Assembly (NCBI GenBank): GCA_030038595.1
Contig: JASHSW010000065.1
Span: 1 to 8,873 of the forward strand
Length of the DNA: 8,873 nucleotides
Direction: 5' to 3'
Source of the DNA: Methylovirgula sp.
GTDB taxonomy: Bacteria > Pseudomonadota > Alphaproteobacteria > Rhizobiales > Beijerinckiaceae
Position numbers and translations under genes: made by a program
Notes under the pieces: model-generated
Database searches by the model: none
What the model was told of the DNA's origin: nothing
What the model saw: the letters and a program-made list of their open reading frames with translations, nothing else
Part shown: piece after piece, positions 1 to 7,100 of the stretch
Layout of the letters: each line of letters opens with the position of its first letter
Numbering within the stretch: position 1 is the stretch's first letter

Positions 1-403
1 CTTCCGGCCGCGCCATGCCGAAATTGTGCTTGAGGCGACTTTCCGTGTCCGCCCCTTTCTCCTGGCCGATGATGCACACGGGTGAACCGCGAAACCGCGC
101 GAAACCGCCGATGACCGCCGCATCTTCGCCGAACAGCCGGTCGCCGGAGAGCGGCGTAAAATCCTTCAGGAGCCCGGCGATGAAGTCGGAGCAATGCGGG
201 CGCTGCGGATGGCGCGCGACCAGCGTCTTCTGCCAGGGCGTGAGCGCGGCGTAGAGATCGACAAGCGCCTTTTCGGCGCGGATCTCAAGGCGCGTCAATT
301 CCTCTCTGACGCTGTCGTCGCCTTGCTTCCATTGGACGCGCAACTCCTCGACCTTCGTTTCGAGGTCGGCCACCGGCTTTTCAAAATCGAGATAGCTGCG
401 CAT
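1..403 (-). CDS. accA: Acetyl-CoA carboxylase carboxyltransferase subunit alpha, N-terminal part
   Basis: AccA pairs with AccD to form the carboxyltransferase that moves the carboxyl group from biotin to acetyl-CoA, giving malonyl-CoA for fatty-acid synthesis in the cytoplasm. Only the first 134 codons are visible; the family is usually about 315-320 residues, so the catalytic C-terminal half lies beyond the left edge. The protein opens with MRSYLDFEKPVADLETKVEE, the typical N-terminal helix of alphaproteobacterial AccA. It continues with LTPWQKTLVARHPQRPHCSD, a GEDAAVIGGFARF segment, and IIGQEKGADT followed by KHNFGMARPE, which match the conserved AccA core (E. coli has GQEKGRDT and NFGMP). 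The ATG at 403 is chosen because the N-terminus aligns with the family. There is no clear Shine-Dalgarno in front of it. It lies 115 bases downstream of prs on the same strand and could be cotranscribed or have its own promoter in that gap. Seen: sequence and motifs. Known: family role. Confidence 0.93.
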   Translation of the reverse strand, partial: MRSYLDFEKPVADLETKVEELRVQWKQGDDSVREELTRLEIRAEKALVDLYAALTPWQKTLVARHPQRPHCSDFIAGLLKDFTPLSGDRLFGEDAAVIGGFARFRGSPVCIIGQEKGADTESRLKHNFGMARPE

Positions 404-518
404 GAAGGCAAGGGCTCGGGGAAAGCCGCGAAAACTCCCTCATTTCGAAGGGTCAAGTCAAGAATTACCGGCCAAGGTCCGCGCTTGGCGCAAGGGTTCC
501 GGCAAACAGGGTTATTGA

Positions 519-1451
519 TCAGTCGAAGAGGCTCGACACGCTCTCTTCCTTGGCGGTCCGCGCGATCGCTTCGCCGATCAGCGTCGCAATCGGCAGGACG
601 CGGACGTTGCGCGCGGTGAGAACGGCTTCGGTCGGGGCGATGGTGTCGGTGACGACGAGCTCCTTCAACTGCGAGCCGCCGATGCGCGCGATCGCCCCGC
701 CGGAAAGAACGCCGTGGGTGATGTAGCCGTAGACGTCGCGGGCGCCGTCGCGCAACAGCGCGTCGGCGGCGTTGCACAACGTGCCGGCCGAATCGACGAT
801 GTCGTCGACGAGAACGCAGGTCTTGCCGCTGACGTCGCCGATGACATTCATGACTTCGGATTCGCCGGCCCGCTCGCGCCGCTTGTCGACGATGGCGAGC
901 GGCGCGTCGATGCGTTTGGCGAGCGCCCGGGCGCGCACCACGCCGCCGACGTCGGGCGAGACAACCATTAAATTGTCGAGGCCGGTGCGCTCCTTGATGT
1001 CGCGCACCATCACCGGTGCGGCGAAGAGATTATCGGTCGGAATGTCGAAGAATCCCTGGATCTGTCCGGCATGGAGATCGACGGTCAGCACCCGATCGGC
1101 TCCCGCCCGGCTGATCATGTTGGCGACGAGCTTCGCCGAAATCGGCGTGCGCGGCCCCGCTTTGCGGTCCTGCCGCGCGTAGCCGAAATAGGGAATGACC
1201 GCGGTGATGCGCTTTGCCGATGCGCGCCTGAGCGCATCGATCATGATGAGCATCTCCATCAGATGGTCGTTGGCCGGAAACGAAGTCGATTGAATGACGA
1301 ACGTGTCCTGACCGCGGACATTCTCCTGGATCTCGACGAAGACCTCCATGTCGGCGAAGCGCCGGACCTGGCATTTGGTCAAGGGCACGCCGATGTAGGC
1401 GGCGATTTCCGCCGTCAGGGCGCGGTTCGAATTGCCGGCGAGGATCTTCAT
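519..1451 (-). CDS. prs: Ribose-phosphate pyrophosphokinase (PRPP synthase, class I)
   Basis: This enzyme transfers pyrophosphate from ATP to ribose 5-phosphate, making PRPP for purine, pyrimidine, histidine, tryptophan and NAD synthesis in the cytoplasm. The 310-residue length is normal for bacterial class I enzymes. Visible motifs are the ATP-binding stretch [19 protein letters not shown] (residues 87-105), the metal-binding [12 protein letters not shown] (124-135), the catalytic flexible loop beginning VDKRRERAG (188-196, with K190 and R192 in the places of the catalytic Lys and Arg), and the PRPP-binding loop [10 protein letters not shown] (215-224). All expected active-site residues are present. 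The start [13 protein letters not shown] matches the family N-terminus, although no good ribosome binding site precedes it. accA follows on the same strand. No truncation or unusual feature is seen. Class I enzymes are usually activated by phosphate and inhibited by ADP; that is family knowledge and is not visible here. Confidence 0.97.
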   Translation of the reverse strand: MKILAGNSNRALTAEIAAYIGVPLTKCQVRRFADMEVFVEIQENVRGQDTFVIQSTSFPANDHLMEMLIMIDALRRASAKRITAVIPYFGYARQDRKAGPRTPISAKLVANMISRAGADRVLTVDLHAGQIQGFFDIPTDNLFAAPVMVRDIKERTGLDNLMVVSPDVGGVVRARALAKRIDAPLAIVDKRRERAGESEVMNVIGDVSGKTCVLVDDIVDSAGTLCNAADALLRDGARDVYGYITHGVLSGGAIARIGGSQLKELVVTDTIAPTEAVLTARNVRVLPIATLIGEAIARTAKEESVSSLFD

Positions 1452-1510
1452 TGCGGGTAGAGCGCGGTCACGGCGCGACTATGCCCGCTTGCCGCGGCAA
1501 CCGCAACGCC

Positions 1511-1927
1511 CTAGCGCACGCGCGACCAGATCTGGCTGCCGCACGGGCCGCCGCCCGGAGCGCAGCCGGAGATCTTGAGCGCAGATTCGCCGTCGAGCGA
1601 TATTTGTGTCGAATAATACTGTCCGTCGTCGGCATCGTAGCTCGTCCCGGCCCAGACGTTTCGGCCATGCGGGCGCATGTTGATCAGCACCTCCATGCCG
1701 AGCACCGAGCGATTGCGTTTGGCCGGATCGGGATTGCGGATGTCCTTGCCGGGCGCCGAATCGGTCGTTGCGACGTTGCCGCAAAGCGCCGCGCCGCACC
1801 TGTGGATGCGGATCGTGGCCGTGCCGTCCGCCACCCTCCATTCGCCGACGGGATCCGCCAACGCGGCCGTCGAGGCCGTGAGCAGGACGACAAGGCAGAG
1901 CGGGCAACCGGTCAACCAAAACCTCAT
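1511..1927 (-). CDS. Small secreted DUF2147 family protein
   Basis: This is a predicted periplasmic protein of 138 residues. Residues 1-24 form a Sec signal peptide: Arg near the start, a hydrophobic core around LCLVVLLTAST, and an ALA/D cleavage site. The mature part starts with PVGEWRVADGTATIRIHRCG, followed by a LCGNV segment. Its C-terminal half has the WAGTSYDADDGQYYSTQISL and LKISGC...IWSRV pattern typical of DUF2147 (a beta-rich fold, usually W.G.(I/S)YDP.DGK.Y and a final W.R). Four cysteines remain in the mature protein and may form disulfides in the periplasm. An in-frame ATG exists upstream at 1987. I chose 1927 because it has a strong GGAGG ribosome binding site 7 bases upstream and gives a signal peptide at the N-terminus. 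The molecular function of DUF2147 is not established to my knowledge. The gene lies between prs and a lipoprotein gene on the same strand. Confidence 0.85.
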   Translation of the reverse strand: MRFWLTGCPLCLVVLLTASTAALADPVGEWRVADGTATIRIHRCGAALCGNVATTDSAPGKDIRNPDPAKRNRSVLGMEVLINMRPHGRNVWAGTSYDADDGQYYSTQISLDGESALKISGCAPGGGPCGSQIWSRVR

Positions 1928-1934
1928 ATGGTTT

Positions 1935-1939
1935 CCTCC
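1935..1939 (-). promoter_or_regulatory. Ribosome binding site of the DUF2147 gene
   Basis: GGAGG on the minus strand sits 7 bases before the ATG at 1927. It is one of the few strong Shine-Dalgarno sequences in the window. It decides the start against the in-frame ATG at 1987, which would place about 20 non-hydrophobic residues ahead of the signal peptide. Confidence 0.75.
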
Positions 1940-1987
1940 ACATTTATGACTGACGGGATCCGCGCGGGCGGACGCCCAAAGGAACAA

Positions 1988-2002
1988 TCCGAGGACCTCG
2001 GA
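1988..2002 (-). terminator. Possible intrinsic terminator after the lipoprotein gene
   Basis: On the minus strand, TCCGAG-GTC-CTCGGA forms a perfect 6-bp stem with a 3-base loop, starting about 12 bases after the stop codon at 2014. A T-rich stretch, TTGTTCCTTT, follows with interruptions. The stem is short and the T-tract imperfect, so termination may be partial, which would allow some read-through into the DUF2147 gene. It is a direct sequence observation with an inferred function. Confidence 0.35.
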
Positions 2003-2013
2003 AGGGAAAGACG

Positions 2014-2682
2014 CTAGCGGAGGGCCGCCATTCCGACGCCGCCGGACGGCGACGACGAAGGCGGTGCCGCGCTGGGGGGTGGCGTCGCGGCGACGACCGT
2101 TTGGCCATCGATCGCGGCCACATTGTGCCCGTCGGAAGGCGGTGGATTGGCGGCAAGAATTGCCTCCGGCGTGTTGGTCATGACCGCAGCGAGATCATCC
2201 GAGCTCTTGGCGGCCACGGCGGCGAGCGCCCGCTCGTCGACCAGCGACCAGGGATCGGCCGCCTGCCCTTTGATGAGGATCTCGTCCTCGACCCTCTGCG
2301 TGCGCTCCTTCTTCGAATCAAAGACGTCGAGGACAAAGGCGAGAGCGGTCGCGTCTCCTTCCGGATGGGCGCTGAGATAGCCGCGCACGAGATAATTCGC
2401 TTTGTCGGGATCGGTGAAATTGATATCGCCGAGCTTGGCGGCATCGGCGAACATCGGCGTGAAACGGTCGGTGATTTCCTGCGGCGCCCCGGAGAAGCTC
2501 GCCAGGGCGACGGTAGCCCCGGCGGGGCTTACCCCCGGGCGGCGCGCCATATTCGTCGAGGGCGGCACCGAGGGATCGGGCCCTTGCGCAAGGTTGTTGT
2601 CCACGCAGCCGGAGAGCAAACATGCCAGGACGAGGCCAGCCAAGCGAGAATATCGCAACGCGGTGCGCCGGGGCTTACGCAT
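2014..2682 (-). CDS. Predicted lipoprotein of unknown function
   Basis: This is a 222-residue protein with a lipoprotein signal. Positive charges (MRKPRRTALR) precede a hydrophobic run and the lipobox LLSGC, putting the lipidated cysteine at residue 26. After a Pro-rich linker comes a compact domain (about residues 50-160) starting GATVALASFSGAPQEITDRF and containing NYLVRGYLSA and ALAFVLDVFDSKKERTQRVE. This pattern recalls small envelope lipoproteins with an alpha/beta fold, where a protein component is summed or compared, but I cannot assign a family. The C-terminal 60 residues are rich in Pro, Ser and Ala and probably disordered. An ATG at 2736 (with GAGG 4 bases upstream) or one at 2772 could extend the N-terminus, but both would bury the signal peptide, so 2682 is preferred despite lacking a visible Shine-Dalgarno. 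It diverges from uvrC, with 230 bases between the two starts. It is probably anchored in the outer membrane, since Val follows the Cys; this is inference. Confidence 0.7.
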   Translation of the reverse strand: MRKPRRTALRYSRLAGLVLACLLSGCVDNNLAQGPDPSVPPSTNMARRPGVSPAGATVALASFSGAPQEITDRFTPMFADAAKLGDINFTDPDKANYLVRGYLSAHPEGDATALAFVLDVFDSKKERTQRVEDEILIKGQAADPWSLVDERALAAVAAKSSDDLAAVMTNTPEAILAANPPPSDGHNVAAIDGQTVVAATPPPSAAPPSSSPSGGVGMAALR

Positions 2683-2703
2683 ACCCGAAACGGGCACAGG
2701 CGC

Positions 2704-2733
2704 GCCGCAACTTCGACCGCCGCAACTTCGACC
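2704..2733. repeat. Perfect 15-bp tandem repeat upstream of the lipoprotein gene
   Basis: GCCGCAACTTCGACC occurs twice back to back (2704-2718 and 2719-2733). It begins 22 bases upstream of the preferred start of the lipoprotein gene. If translation started at 2736 the repeat would encode GRSCG twice. With the preferred start it lies in the leader or promoter. It could be a slippage duplication or a tandem operator. Confidence 0.85.
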
Positions 2734-2912
2734 CATGTCGCCTCGACTGGAATTCCGCACATCCGCCCCCACAGCGGAGCTAAAGAGCTAACCCGAATTT
2801 GACGTAAGGTCCAGAGAGGGCAAGCGGGCGGCAAATTTGCCGGTTACGCGCGCCACGCAAGTTTCTTGCGGCTCTTTTTCTCGCTGCCGCAGACGCCTAA
2901 ATCGTAGACTAG

Positions 2913-4841
2913 ATGACCCAGTCGCCCGAAAAGCCACTCTACGCAGACGCGCCGATCGACATCGATGGGCCCGCCTCGCTGGGGCGCGGCGTCGAGGTCA
3001 TCAAATCCTATTGGCAGCATGCACCGATCGGCCCCGGCGTCTATCGGATGATCGCCGCCGACAGCGAGGTGCTCTACGTAGGCAAGGCGAAAAGCGTGCG
3101 CAAGCGCCTCGCCAGCTACCTGCGCGGCGGCCACACGAGCCGCATCGCGCGGATGATTTCGCTGACCGCTTCGATGGAGTTCGTATCGACCCAAACCGAA
3201 ACGGAAGCGCTGCTGCTGGAGACGAACTACATCAAACAGATGAAGCCGCGTTTCAACGTGTTGATGCGCGACGACAAATCGTTTCCGTATATTTTTCTTG
3301 GCGGCGATCACATCGCGCCGCAGATCGCCAAACATCGCGGCGCGCGCGACCGCAAGGGAGATTATTTCGGGCCGTTTGCCAGCGTCTGGGCGGTGAACCG
3401 CACGCTCAACGCCCTGCAGCGCGCCTTTCTTCTGCGTTCCTGCACCGACAGCTATTTCGCAAATCGCACGCGGCCCTGCCTACTCTACCAGATTAGGCGT
3501 TGCTCGGCGCCGTGCACGGGCGAGATCAGCGCGGCTGATTATGCGAAGCTGGTGGAGGAAGCGCGCGACTTCCTTTCGGGCAAGAGCCGCGCGGTGCGCG
3601 ACCTGCTCGCCAAACAGATGGCCGAGGCGTCCGACGCGCTCGATTACGAACGCGCCGCTCGGCTGCGCGACCGCATCGCCGCGCTATCCGCGATCCAGGG
3701 CACGCAAGGCATCAATCCGAAGAGCGTCGAAGAGGCCGACGTCTTCGCGATTGCCGAAGAGGCGGGGCAGTTCTGCGTCGAGGTGTTCTTCTTTCGCACC
3801 TATCAGAATTGGGGCAACCGCGCCTATTTCCCGCGCGCCGACAAGACGCTCGCACCGGGCGAAGTGCTTGGCGCCTTCCTCGCCCAGTTCTATGCGGAGC
3901 GGCCCGCGCCGCGGCTCATCCTGCTGTCGCACGAAACCGAGGATCGCGAGGTTCTGGAGCGCGCGCTCGGCGAGCGCATGGGGCGTCGCGTCGAGATCGG
4001 CGTGCCGCAGCGTGGCGAGAAGAAAGACCTTGTCGAACACGCCGCACAGAACGCGCGCGAAACTTTGGGGCGCAAACTCTCGGAAGGTGCCAGCCAGGAG
4101 AAGCTGCTTGCCGCGCTGGCCGCGGCCTTCGGCCTCGATAAGGCGCCGCGGCGCATCGAGGTCTATGACAATTCGCACATCATGGGGGCGAACGCGGTCG
4201 GCGCGATGATCGTCGCCGGCGCGGGCGGATTCACCAAGGCGCACTACCGCACCTTCAACATCAAAGACGAGGAGTTAACGCCGGGCGACGACACCGGCAT
4301 GCTGCGCGAAGTTTTGCGCCGCCGCTTCGCGCGGCTCGTCAAGGAAGCCGCGAGCGGCGCAAGCCAAGGACCCGATGCCTTCCCGCAGCGGCCCGATCTC
4401 ATTCTAATCGACGGCGGTCAGGCGCAATTCGACGCGGCCGGAGCGGTGCTCGCCGAACTCGGCATCGACAATGTTCCGATCGTGGCGATCGCCAAGGGGC
4501 GCGACCGCGACGCCGGCCGAGAGACTTTTTTCGTCGCCGGCAAGGAACCGTTTCGGCTCTCGCCGCGCGATCCGGCGCTCTATTTCGTCGAGCGGCTGCG
4601 CGACGAGGCGCATCGTTTCGCGATCGGAACGCATCGGGCGCGGCGCAAGAAAGACTTCACGCGAAGCCGGCTCGATGAGATCGCCGGCATCGGCCCGGCG
4701 CGCAAACGCGCCCTGCTCAATGCGTTCGGGACCGCGAAGGCGATCTCCCGCGCCGGCCTTGCCGACCTCGAAAAGGTGGACGGCATCAATGCCGCAACCG
4801 CCAAGCTCGTCTATGACTTCTTCCACGGCGAGGGCGGCTAG
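2913..4841 (+). CDS. uvrC: Excinuclease ABC subunit C
   Basis: UvrC is the nuclease of bacterial nucleotide excision repair: it is recruited by UvrB at a lesion and cuts on both sides. At 642 residues the length is normal. Domains in order: GIY-YIG nuclease (about 38-120) with GVY at 42-44, YVG at 55-57, R65 and the LLETNYIKQ segment carrying the probable catalytic Glu (E103); a four-cysteine group C177, C189, C197, C201; a UVR/UvrB-binding helix pair (about 227-262, [18 protein letters not shown]); an RNase H-like nuclease with D419 (EVYDNSH), D500 ([10 protein letters not shown]) and H567 (DEAHRFA); and a C-terminal helix-hairpin-helix pair (about 587-638, [20 protein letters not shown]). 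The cysteine spacing of 12, 8 and 4 is the one recently tied to an iron-sulfur cluster in UvrC. All key residues are intact. No good Shine-Dalgarno precedes the ATG at 2913. pgsA follows 90 bases downstream, and a short hairpin lies between the two genes. Confidence 0.97.
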   Translation: MTQSPEKPLYADAPIDIDGPASLGRGVEVIKSYWQHAPIGPGVYRMIAADSEVLYVGKAKSVRKRLASYLRGGHTSRIARMISLTASMEFVSTQTETEALLLETNYIKQMKPRFNVLMRDDKSFPYIFLGGDHIAPQIAKHRGARDRKGDYFGPFASVWAVNRTLNALQRAFLLRSCTDSYFANRTRPCLLYQIRRCSAPCTGEISAADYAKLVEEARDFLSGKSRAVRDLLAKQMAEASDALDYERAARLRDRIAALSAIQGTQGINPKSVEEADVFAIAEEAGQFCVEVFFFRTYQNWGNRAYFPRADKTLAPGEVLGAFLAQFYAERPAPRLILLSHETEDREVLERALGERMGRRVEIGVPQRGEKKDLVEHAAQNARETLGRKLSEGASQEKLLAALAAAFGLDKAPRRIEVYDNSHIMGANAVGAMIVAGAGGFTKAHYRTFNIKDEELTPGDDTGMLREVLRRRFARLVKEAASGASQGPDAFPQRPDLILIDGGQAQFDAAGAVLAELGIDNVPIVAIAKGRDRDAGRETFFVAGKEPFRLSPRDPALYFVERLRDEAHRFAIGTHRARRKKDFTRSRLDEIAGIGPARKRALLNAFGTAKAISRAGLADLEKVDGINAATAKLVYDFFHGEGG

Positions 4842-4844
4842 CGC

Positions 4845-4861
4845 TCTCGCCGCCGGCGAGA
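4845..4861 (+). other. Stem-loop just after uvrC
   Basis: TCTCGCC-GCC-GGCGAGA makes a perfect 7-bp stem with a 3-base loop, 3 bases after the uvrC stop. No T-tract follows, so it is not a standard intrinsic terminator. It may stabilise the uvrC 3' end, act in Rho-dependent termination, or do nothing. Confidence 0.3.
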
Positions 4862-4931
4862 AACCGAGACGCGCGCGGCCAGTGGATTTCCTGGACCTCA
4901 CCCGCCGCCTCCTTGACGCAGCCACACTGGC

Positions 4932-5549
4932 ATGTTCCATCGCCTCATGCTGCTTTCGACGACATCCGGCGCCGACCGGCGCTTGAACCTGCCCAATCTC
5001 TTGACCTACGGCCGGGTGATCGCCGTACCTTTGGTCGTCGCCTGCCTTTTCTGGCCGGCGGTCGCCGCAATGCGCTGGCTGGCGCTGGGCATTTTCATCC
5101 TCGCCGGGGTCAGCGATTTTCTTGACGGCTATCTGGCGCGGGCATGGGCGCTGCAATCCTCGCTCGGCCGGATGCTCGATCCGATCGCCGACAAGCTGCT
5201 CGTCTCGGCCGTGCTGCTGATGCTCGCCGCCGATCGCACCATCGCCAGTTTCTCACTCTGGGCGGCGATCATCATTTTGTGCCGCGAGATTCTCGTCTCC
5301 GGGCTGCGCGAATTTTTGGCCGAGCTCAAGGTGTCGGTGCCGGTGAGCCGGGTGGCGAAATGGAAAACCTTTCTGCAATTCGTTGCGCTCGGATTTTTGA
5401 TCGCCGGGCCGGCCGGCGAACGGCTGCTGCCGGGAACCATCAAGATCGGCCTCGCGCTTCTCTGGGTCTCGGCGCTGCTGACGCTCTATACCGGCTGGGA
5501 TTATCTTCAGGCGAGCATCCATCACGCCGCCGAAAAGAGAGAGCTGTGA
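4932..5549 (+). CDS. pgsA: CDP-diacylglycerol-glycerol-3-phosphate 3-phosphatidyltransferase
   Basis: PgsA is an inner-membrane enzyme that joins CDP-diacylglycerol to glycerol 3-phosphate, giving phosphatidylglycerol phosphate, the committed step to phosphatidylglycerol and cardiolipin. The protein is 205 residues. It opens with LNLPNLLTYGRVIAVPLV, the typical family N-terminus. It carries the full CDP-alcohol phosphatidyltransferase signature D..DG..AR........G...D...D, with D62, D65, G66, A69, R70, G79, D83 and D87. Hydrophobic segments around 29-60, 90-125 and 147-190 fit the usual six helices. Other CDP-alcohol transferases such as PssA or cardiolipin synthase are less likely, given the LREFLAELKVSVPVSRVAKWKT stretch, which is typical of PgsA. 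The start is uncertain: ATG 4932, ATG 4947 and TTG 4983 are all possible and none has a clear Shine-Dalgarno. The stop overlaps the moaD start. Confidence 0.94.
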   Translation: MFHRLMLLSTTSGADRRLNLPNLLTYGRVIAVPLVVACLFWPAVAAMRWLALGIFILAGVSDFLDGYLARAWALQSSLGRMLDPIADKLLVSAVLLMLAADRTIASFSLWAAIIILCREILVSGLREFLAELKVSVPVSRVAKWKTFLQFVALGFLIAGPAGERLLPGTIKIGLALLWVSALLTLYTGWDYLQASIHHAAEKREL

Positions 5550-5797
5550 AAGCGCTCTATTTCGCTTGGGTGCGCGAACGCGTCGGCCTCCCTGAGGAAG
5601 AGATCGCGCCGCCTCCATCGGTAACTACCGTCGCCGAACTCGTCGCTTGGCTGAGGGGGCGCGGCGAGAACTATGCCGTCGCCTTCGCCGACGAGCATGC
5701 GGTGCGCGCGGCGCTCGACCGCCGCCACGTGAAGCCCGAACAGCCGATCGCATCGGCGAAGGAGATCGCCTTCTTCCCGCCGATGACGGGAGGCTGA
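5546..5797 (+). CDS. moaD: Molybdopterin synthase sulfur-carrier subunit
   Basis: MoaD is a ubiquitin-like protein. Its C-terminal Gly-Gly is adenylated and converted to a thiocarboxylate, which supplies sulfur to MoaE for making molybdopterin from cyclic pyranopterin monophosphate. The 83-residue protein starts KALYFAWVRERVGLPEEE and ends EIAFFPPMTGG; the terminal FFPP.(T/A)GG is the family hallmark. I chose the GTG at 5546 because its bases overlap the pgsA stop (GTGA) and an AAGAGAGAG purine run lies just upstream. Starting there also gives the conserved K.LYFAW N-terminus. moaE follows after one base. The position behind pgsA suggests translational coupling. Nothing is missing or unusual in the protein. 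Confidence 0.95.
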   Translation: MKALYFAWVRERVGLPEEEIAPPPSVTTVAELVAWLRGRGENYAVAFADEHAVRAALDRRHVKPEQPIASAKEIAFFPPMTGG

Positions 5798-5798
5798 T

Positions 5799-6278
5799 AT
5801 GCGCAAGATCGTTCGGCTGCAGAAGGCAGCCTTCGACGCCGCCGCCGAGGTCGCGCCGCTTGTGGCGGGATTGAGCGACATCGGCGCTCTCGTCACCTTC
5901 ACCGGCCTTTGCCGCGACGAGGCGGGTTCGCTCGTCGCGCTCGAAATCGAACATTATCCGGGCATGGCGGAAGCGGAGATCGCGCGTGTCGTGGAGGAAG
6001 CGAGCCGGCGCTGGCCGCTCGAAGCCGTGCTCGTCATTCACCGCCACGGCGAAATCCGAGCGGGCGAGCCGATCGTGCTCGTCGCAACCGCCGCCAAGCA
6101 CCGCGCCGCGGCATTCGCCGGTGCGGAGTTTCTGATGGACTATCTCAAAACCGCCGCGCCGTTCTGGAAGAAAGCACGGCGCAGCGATGGGCGCGGCGGC
6201 GATTGGGTCGCGGCGCGCGAAGAAGACGAAGCGGCGGCGCGGCGGTGGGAGCGGCCCCGTGCGCGGGGAGAAAGCTAG
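5799..6278 (+). CDS. moaE: Molybdopterin synthase catalytic subunit
   Basis: MoaE forms a heterotetramer with MoaD and inserts two sulfurs into cyclic pyranopterin monophosphate, giving molybdopterin in the cytoplasm. The 159-residue length is normal. Recognisable parts are FTGLCRDEAGSL (34-45), LEIEHYPGMAEAEI (48-61), HRHGEIRAGEPIVLVATAAK (81-100), HRAAAFAGAEFLMDYLKT (101-118) and APFWKKA (120-126). K117 and K124 match the two catalytic lysines of the E. coli enzyme (K119 and K126, same spacing of 7). The C-terminal WVAAREEDEAAARRW matches the E. coli tail. A GGGAGG ribosome binding site ends within the moaD stop region, 5 bases or so before the ATG. The gene starts one base after moaD and ends 48 bases from the convergent gene at 6327. 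Confidence 0.95.
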   Translation: MRKIVRLQKAAFDAAAEVAPLVAGLSDIGALVTFTGLCRDEAGSLVALEIEHYPGMAEAEIARVVEEASRRWPLEAVLVIHRHGEIRAGEPIVLVATAAKHRAAAFAGAEFLMDYLKTAAPFWKKARRSDGRGGDWVAAREEDEAAARRWERPRARGES

Positions 6279-6326
6279 CGCGGGAGGTCGGACCTGCCGC
6301 CCCCGCAAGTCCCTTACCGCCCGTTC

Positions 6327-6911
6327 TTACTGCGCGACGGTCGGCGCTTTGATGTCGTTATAATCGTAGTGCATCGTCAGATGCTGATGGCGGATCTGCC
6401 CGTCGGGCTGCGGCATGCCTTTCATGTCCGTCTCGGAACGCACAAGAACGCCGCGATCCGGCGCGATCCAGACTTTCGTGGTCACGACGACGTTGGGGGT
6501 CTTGGCGCTTCCCGCATAGACGGCAAGCTTCTTGCCATCCACGGTTTCATCGGCGAGGCGTTGGCAATCCGTGAAACTATCGGCGCTGGCGCGCACCCGC
6601 GCCCGCACTTCGTCGAGTGGGGCATGAACGTTCTGCCACTGCCCGGAGGGAAGCTTCACGAAAATATCCGTACCGGTAAAAATCGTCTCGCTGCTCGCCG
6701 ATCTAGGCGGGTTGCTGGCGTTCGTTGCACCGCCCGACATGTCCGCGCTGATCGTGCCGACGCTGTGGTAGGGCGTCTGCGTATTGGCCATCATGGCATC
6801 CGCAATGCTCTTGCATGCCGCTTGGTCGGCGCGGGCGTTTGTACCGAGCAGTCCGAAAATGCCGACGGTTCCGCTCACCAGAACGATTGCCGACCAAGGT
6901 GAATTACGCAT
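6327..6911 (-). CDS. Secreted protein of unknown function
   Basis: This is a 194-residue protein that I do not recognise. Residues 1-28 form a Sec signal peptide with a hydrophobic core (AIVLVSGTVGIFGLLG) and an ARA/DQ cleavage site, so it is likely periplasmic. The mature part has two cysteines, C33 and C116, which could form a disulfide. The C-terminal half (about 128-185) alternates in a beta-strand pattern, LAVYAGS...VVVTTKVWIAPDRGVLVRSE, followed by HQHLTMHYDYNDIKAP. This recalls the strand repeats of LolA-like envelope proteins (a W(I/L)....G..(L/V)R.E motif), but that is only a fold-level guess. The ATG at 6911 has a good Shine-Dalgarno, AGGAG with a 6-base spacer. It is the last complete chromosomal gene before the tRNA fragment and converges on moaE. 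Confidence 0.8.
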   Translation of the reverse strand: MRNSPWSAIVLVSGTVGIFGLLGTNARADQAACKSIADAMMANTQTPYHSVGTISADMSGGATNASNPPRSASSETIFTGTDIFVKLPSGQWQNVHAPLDEVRARVRASADSFTDCQRLADETVDGKKLAVYAGSAKTPNVVVTTKVWIAPDRGVLVRSETDMKGMPQPDGQIRHQHLTMHYDYNDIKAPTVAQ

Positions 6912-6963
6912 CGTTTACTCCTAACTCTGTTTTTGCTTACCGGGCCAAAGAAGATCCTGCTTC

Positions 6964-7022
6964 TGGTGCGGGCGGTCGGAGTCGAACCGACACTCTTTTT
7001 AAGGGAACCGGATTTTGAGTCC
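6964..7022 (-). tRNA. 3' fragment of tRNA-Leu(CAA); probable attachment-site remnant
   Basis: Read on the minus strand, the segment starts GGACTCAAAATCCGG, which is an anticodon loop CTCAAAA with anticodon CAA and its 3' stem. It then has a long variable arm as expected for leucine tRNA, a perfect T stem (GTCGG/CCGAC) around the T-loop TTCGACT, the acceptor 3' strand CGCCCGC, discriminator A and an encoded CCA ending at 6964. The bases before GGA read ATAT, not the CC needed to complete the 5-bp anticodon stem. No D arm or 5' acceptor strand GCGGGCG follows to the right. The fragment is therefore not a working gene here. The variable arm has one mismatch (CCCTT against AAGAG), consistent with relaxed selection. 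Best reading: the attachment-site repeat left at one end of an integrated element, with crossover in the anticodon arm. Confidence 0.85.
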
Positions 7023-7076
7023 ATATTCCACATCAGCATCTCTTTGATTTTATTGTAAAAACTACGTATCTGCCAA

Positions 7077-7100
7077 AGAGTGTGTAAGAGAGTGTGTAAG
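7077..7100. repeat. Perfect 12-bp tandem repeat near the attachment site
   Basis: AGAGTGTGTAAG is present twice without a gap (7077-7088 and 7089-7100); the minus strand reads CTTACACACTCT. It lies 55 bases inside the element from the tRNA break. Tandem sites of this size and position are what arm-type binding sites of tyrosine recombinases look like, but that role is inferred. Confidence 0.9.

Noticed and set aside
194..619. Long plus-strand frame at the left edge
   Set aside because: It is antisense to accA and to the 3' end of prs, both strongly supported; GC-rich DNA gives many such frames.
1489..1500. 12-base palindrome TTGCCGCGGCAA between the DUF2147 gene and prs
   Set aside because: It could be a hairpin or operator for prs, but it is GC-rich, has no T-tract and no second copy, so a role cannot be supported.
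1966..1977. GGGCG-GA-CGCCC inverted repeat upstream of the DUF2147 gene
   Set aside because: It is short and followed by A rather than T in the relevant direction; a plain GC-rich hairpin with no supporting context.
6285..6295. AGGTC-G-GACCT inverted repeat between moaE and the convergent gene
   Set aside because: The one-base centre cannot form a hairpin loop and no T-tract follows on either strand, so I did not call a terminator.
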